From NCBI GenBank assembly GCA_002395865.1, contig DGVE01000094.1, forward strand, positions 7,062 through 23,773: a DNA stretch of 16,712 bases, in the 5' to 3' direction. Below are positions 14,060-16,712 of this stretch, piece after piece. The notes under the pieces were generated by a model, which had not been told where the DNA came from, did no database searches, and worked only from the letters and a program-made list of their open reading frames with translations. The position numbers were made by a program, and so were the translations under genes. Numbering within the stretch: position 1 is the first letter of the stretch; each line of letters begins with the position of its first letter. This DNA comes from Lachnospiraceae bacterium UBA4292 (lineage in GTDB: Bacteria > Bacillota > Clostridia > Lachnospirales > Lachnospiraceae).

Positions 14060-14093
14060 GGATTTTTCAAGGCGCTGGAAGCGCGAAAAATCC
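14060..14093. repeat. Second inverted repeat with a nested GCGC stem
   Basis: GGATTTTTC (14060-14068) pairs perfectly with GAAAAATCC (14085-14093). Inside, GCGC (14072-14075) pairs with GCGC (14081-14084) around loop TGGAA, leaving an AAG bulge. It lies 61 bases after the first hairpin and may be part of the same composite element. Confidence 0.6.
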
Positions 14094-14122
14094 GTATCAT
14101 GGAACATCATAACGGATAACAG

Positions 14123-14150
14123 AATGGGCTGCCTATACCGACAGCCCATT
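14123..14150 (-). terminator. Hairpin downstream of the HAD phosphatase gene, probable terminator
   Basis: AATGGGCTG (14123-14131) pairs with CAGCCCATT (14142-14150), a perfect 9-bp stem with a 10-base loop, beginning 14 bases past the stop of the minus-strand HAD gene. The sequence following it on that strand (CTGTTATC) is only moderately U-rich. It could also serve transcripts from the other side. Confidence 0.5.
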
Positions 14151-14164
14151 TGCCATATATTCGA

Positions 14165-14809
14165 CTATTCTCCGAAATATTTCTTTGCGGCTCCGGGAAG
14201 TCCGCGGAAGCTCTTTATCGCGGGAACCTCGGCATCTATCGTGCCGAAGCCGTAGGAGGCGTGGATGAAACCGACGCCCGCCTCGCATGCAGAGTCGTAA
14301 TCTCCCTGTATGTCGCCGACATACACGGCGCGCTTAATGCCGTTTCTCTTGCAGATGAGCTTTATATTGGCACCTTTTTTCTTAAGATTGTTGCCGTAGC
14401 ACTCGATGTCCTCGAATCTGTCGCGAAGACCGTAGTGGTCCAGGAAGCACTCTATATAGCCCGACTGGCAGTTGCTCACGATAAAGAGCCGGTAGTTCTC
14501 CTTCAGCCTGTCCAGTGTGGCCACGAGGTGCGGGTAGAGCCTTCCGCCGTGCTCGAGAAGGTAGCGGTTCTCATTGTCCGTGCATTTTTCGAGAAGCGCC
14601 TCTGCATCCTTCTTCTTAAGCTCCGGAAATATCCTGTGCGCGATCACATCCATGGTCAGTCCCATGACTGACTGCACGTCCTCTCGCGTAACGCTTCTGT
14701 TTTTGTCGTATTCCTTTCTGATGATCTGTGTCCAGCTTCTTGCGACTCCGACGCTTGAGTCCCACAGTGTTCCGTCCATATCAAATATAAGTGCGGGTCT
14801 ATTATCCAT
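14165..14809 (-). CDS. HAD-family hydrolase, phosphoglycolate phosphatase-like
   Basis: A 214-residue HAD phosphatase with all four motifs: motif I IFDMDGTLWDSS (8-19) with D10 as nucleophile and D12 as acid/base, motif II FIVSNCQS with S112, motif III lysine in LKKKGANI (about K145), and motif IV YVGDIQGDYDSACEAG with D166 and D170. A helical C1 cap lies between motifs I and II, as in phosphoglycolate phosphatase and related beta-phosphoglucomutase-type enzymes; the true substrate cannot be told. The ATG at 14809 is chosen because GGAGGGG lies just upstream and the protein then begins MDNRPALIFDMDGT; the frame is open further up but passes the predicted transcription start near 14833. Monocistronic, divergent from the DUF5711-like gene. 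Confidence 0.92.
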   Translation of the reverse strand: MDNRPALIFDMDGTLWDSSVGVARSWTQIIRKEYDKNRSVTREDVQSVMGLTMDVIAHRIFPELKKKDAEALLEKCTDNENRYLLEHGGRLYPHLVATLDRLKENYRLFIVSNCQSGYIECFLDHYGLRDRFEDIECYGNNLKKKGANIKLICKRNGIKRAVYVGDIQGDYDSACEAGVGFIHASYGFGTIDAEVPAIKSFRGLPGAAKKYFGE

Positions 14810-14839
14810 GATGCCCCTCCGTGTTTTTTTTGCGGCTCT

Positions 14840-14868
14840 ATAGTACACCATTTACCGCATTGATTCAA
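14840..14868 (-). promoter_or_regulatory. Sigma-A-type promoter for the HAD phosphatase gene
   Basis: On the minus strand, TTGAAT (14868-14863), a 17-base spacer, and TACTAT (14845-14840). The predicted start near 14833 leaves about 23 bases before the ATG at 14809. Confidence 0.65.
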
Positions 14869-14897
14869 CAGGTTTATTTTATTTCCATTTGCCCGGC

Positions 14898-14913
14898 GCG
14901 TGTGAAAACACGC
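14898..14913. promoter_or_regulatory. Palindrome between the divergent HAD and DUF5711-like promoters
   Basis: GCGTGT (14898-14903) and ACACGC (14908-14913) are perfect inverted arms around GAAA, ending directly at the -35 box of the plus-strand promoter. It could be an operator for a dimeric regulator acting on one or both promoters. Role is inference. Confidence 0.35.
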
Positions 14914-14942
14914 TTGAAAGAGGGCGAGATTTGTGGTAAAAT
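14914..14942 (+). promoter_or_regulatory. Sigma-A-type promoter for the DUF5711-like gene and galE
   Basis: TTGAAA at 14914-14919, a 17-base spacer, and TAAAAT at 14937-14942. The predicted start near 14949 lies past an in-frame ATG at 14945, which argues for the GTG start at 14984. Confidence 0.75.
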
Positions 14943-14983
14943 AGATGCTCGAGACAGTGGATGATCGGGGAAGGAGGGGGACC

Positions 14984-16237
14984 GTGAGAGATAAGGACAC
15001 AGAGAAAGACGACAAGATCGTCAGCCTGACGGAAACCCTCGGGGACGAGATAGATGACGGGGAGCCGCAGGAGGAGGATTTCGACGAGACCATGCGGCGG
15101 CACAGAGCCAGACTGAGGGCGGGAACACTGCTGCTCGCGGGTGTGGCGGCTGTCGTGCTCGTGTATATATTTGTGATAAGGCCGTCCAGACCGTACGCGC
15201 TGCTCGATGAGGTGTATTCCGAGACCATACCGTATGCCGCGGGACAGAACTATGTGAATATGGGCGGCGGAATACTGCAGTACGGGTATAACGGCGCGGC
15301 GTATTATTCAGTGGACGATAAGCATGCGTGGTCCGTGGTGTATTCCATGGAGGATCCCAAAGTCGCTGTGTGCGGAGACTGGGCTCTCGTGTATGACAGG
15401 GACGGCAGAAGCGCGATAGTTTTCAGCGCGCAGGGCGGCAAGGCCGGAGAGATCAGTACGAATCAGCCGATAAGGGCCGGCACCGTGTCCGGGTACGGAG
15501 CGGTGAGCCTCGTGCAGGAGGACGGGCTGTCGAACGACATCATGTTCTACAGTAAGGAGGGCAAGAAGCTCGACATACTGATACATACGATGGCGGGCGA
15601 GAGCGGCTACCCCATTGACATATGCCTGTCACCCGATGGACAGATGCTCATAGCGTCCTATGTTTATATCGACAGCGGCGTGATGCAGAACCAGATAGTT
15701 TTCTATAATTTCGACACCACGAAGAACTCCGGAACACAGACCGTGGGCGCTTACAGAAAGTACGGAGACACACTGTTTGCGGACGTGGCGTTTATAAGCA
15801 ACGACAGGGCTGTGGCCTGCGGCGACGGCAAGGTGGTGTTCTATTCGCTGAAGAACAGGACGGCGCCCGCTGAGCTCGCCGTGATAGAGCCGCAGAGCAC
15901 GATAACGGCGCTCACCTATTCGGCTTCCGGAGTTTCGATGGCGGTTACGGACGGCGACAGCGTGCAGAACCATTTTATCGTGACCTATGACAGCAACGGC
16001 AAGGAGCTGTACAAGGTCTCGACGAATTTCACCATCTGCGATATGCAGTATACGAAAAACGGTGTGTATATCACGGGACCCGGGTCGCTGCTGTATCTGG
16101 ATAAGAAGGGCAGGAGCTTTTTCAAGGGATCTCTTGAGACATCAGTGGATAAGCTGAACAATGCGGGAAGCAGTCCCGCGGAGCTGTTCATAATAGGCGG
16201 CGGAAAATATTCATACATAAAACTTGTTAGAAGGTAG
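14984..16237 (+). CDS. Membrane-anchored beta-propeller-like protein (DUF5711-like)
   Basis: A 417-residue protein starting at GTG 14984, chosen because of the strong AAGGAGGGGG at 14971-14980 and the promoter position. It has an acidic cytoplasmic N terminus (1-38), a basic RRHRARLR stretch, one membrane helix (about 46-65, TLLLAGVAAVVLVYIFVI), and a large external domain of repeated short beta segments such as DKHAWSVVYS, GDWALVYDRDGRSAIVFS, LSPDGQMLIASYVYI and STITALTYSASGVSMAVTDG, which read like the blades of a beta-propeller. This layout matches what I know as DUF5711; its function is unknown. No catalytic motif is seen. It precedes galE by 9 bases, so a cell-surface or glycan role is plausible but inferred. 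Confidence 0.82.
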   Translation: MRDKDTEKDDKIVSLTETLGDEIDDGEPQEEDFDETMRRHRARLRAGTLLLAGVAAVVLVYIFVIRPSRPYALLDEVYSETIPYAAGQNYVNMGGGILQYGYNGAAYYSVDDKHAWSVVYSMEDPKVAVCGDWALVYDRDGRSAIVFSAQGGKAGEISTNQPIRAGTVSGYGAVSLVQEDGLSNDIMFYSKEGKKLDILIHTMAGESGYPIDICLSPDGQMLIASYVYIDSGVMQNQIVFYNFDTTKNSGTQTVGAYRKYGDTLFADVAFISNDRAVACGDGKVVFYSLKNRTAPAELAVIEPQSTITALTYSASGVSMAVTDGDSVQNHFIVTYDSNGKELYKVSTNFTICDMQYTKNGVYITGPGSLLYLDKKGRSFFKGSLETSVDKLNNAGSSPAELFIIGGGKYSYIKLVRR

Positions 16238-16246
16238 GTACTGAGC

Positions 16247-16712
16247 ATGGCAATACTGGTCACCGGCGGAGCCGGATTTATCGGGAGCCACACCTGTGTG
16301 GAACTCATCAATGCGGGCAGGGACATCGTGGTGATGGACAACCTGAGCAATTCAAGCGAGAAGAGTCTCGAGAGAGTGACTCAGATCACGGGAAAGAAGG
16401 TGCCTTTTTACAAGGTGGATCTTCTTGACGTTGAGGGAATGAACGAGATCTTTGAGAAGGAGAAGATCGATGCGGTCATCCATTTCGCGGGTCTGAAGGC
16501 GGTAGGCGAGTCTGTGAAAAAGCCCTGGGAGTATTATAACAACAACATTACCGGCACCCTGAACCTCGTAAAGGTCATGAGGGAGCACGGGGTGAAGAAC
16601 ATCATCTTCTCCTCATCGGCCACGGTATACGGCAATCCCGCGTTCGTGCCCATAACAGAGGAGTGCCCGAAGGGTGTGTGCACGAACCCCTACGGCTGGA
16701 CCAAGTCCATGC
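16247..16712 (+). CDS. galE: UDP-glucose 4-epimerase (N-terminal part, cut by window end)
   Basis: The first 155 codons of a short-chain dehydrogenase-fold epimerase that interconverts UDP-glucose and UDP-galactose, feeding galactose metabolism and surface glycans. Visible: NAD-binding [13 protein letters not shown] (4-16; GxxGxxG), DNLSNSS (31-37), [19 protein letters not shown] (79-97), FSSSATVYG (121-129) with S124, and the catalytic pair in [10 protein letters not shown]149 and K153, the same positions as in E. coli GalE. The ATG at 16247 follows AGAAGG overlapping the stop of the DUF5711-like gene. The spacing supports cotranscription. The rest lies outside the window. Confidence 0.95.
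   Translation, partial: MAILVTGGAGFIGSHTCVELINAGRDIVVMDNLSNSSEKSLERVTQITGKKVPFYKVDLLDVEGMNEIFEKEKIDAVIHFAGLKAVGESVKKPWEYYNNNITGTLNLVKVMREHGVKNIIFSSSATVYGNPAFVPITEECPKGVCTNPYGWTKSM

Noticed and set aside
14036..14119. 27-codon reading frame (MSGFRMFAGFF...) in the repeat block
   Set aside because: It spans the second inverted repeat; the nearest good binding site (AAAGGAG, 14012-14018) is 17 bases away. Likely a by-product of the repeat.
14150..14671. Long plus-strand reading frame opposite the HAD gene
   Set aside because: Shadow of the HAD gene, whose four catalytic motifs are intact on the other strand.
1..16712. Mobile elements, CRISPR arrays, tRNA or rRNA genes
   Set aside because: No transposase or integrase motifs, no regularly spaced direct repeats and no tRNA-like cloverleaf were noticed on either strand.

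Overview
The window reads as chromosome of a Gram-positive Clostridia member, most likely Lachnospiraceae. The case rests on moderately high GC with frequent ATA and AGG/AGA codons, on Clostridia-type gene neighbours (ispE-GntR-DUF1934; a DUF5711-like gene next to galE), on strong Shine-Dalgarno sites, and on sigma-A-like promoters that can be read directly. The assignment comes from gene content and protein style, not from a database search. It is a compact housekeeping region: no tRNA, rRNA, CRISPR array, transposase or prophage gene was seen. The longest gene-free stretch is 231 bases (13934-14164).

Layout. 1-1294: the 3' end of a probable murC, then alr (alanine racemase). 1291-3918: a promoter lying over the alr stop codon, then yebC, an acyltransferase-3 membrane protein starting on the yebC stop (TAATG), and exoA (exonuclease III family). 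3915-4995, minus strand: a calcium/sodium antiporter whose stop overlaps the exoA stop by 4 bases; it has its own promoter and a leader that could fold as a pseudoknot. 5021-8174, plus strand: promoter, ispE, a GntR/FCD regulator, a DUF1934 protein and murG, tightly coupled, with GTG and TTG starts. 8175-8506: an intercistronic leader with a well-formed candidate H-type pseudoknot, then an 83-residue two-helix membrane protein. 8540-9970: a promoter with a palindrome in its spacer, then pgi. 9982-12755: a hairpin, a small conserved-looking protein, ddl and murF, closed by a terminator that overlaps the murF stop. 12779-13933: promoter and a coiled-coil / two-TM / coiled-coil protein of unknown function. 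13944-14150: a block of inverted repeats. 14165-14868, minus strand: a HAD phosphatase with its own promoter. 14914 to the end, plus strand: promoter, a membrane-anchored beta-propeller-like (DUF5711-like) protein, and galE, cut by the window edge.

How the genes fit together. Much of the window serves the cell envelope: murC end, alr (makes D-Ala), ddl (joins D-Ala-D-Ala), murF (adds the dipeptide to the UDP-MurNAc tripeptide) and murG (makes lipid II). ispE supplies the isoprenoid precursors needed for undecaprenyl phosphate, galE supplies UDP-galactose for surface glycans, and the acyltransferase may decorate glycans. pgi, exoA, yebC and the antiporter are general housekeeping. The most unusual observation is the candidate pseudoknot leader at 8198-8239, just before the ribosome binding site of the small membrane protein. 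A second leader of similar topology lies before the antiporter.
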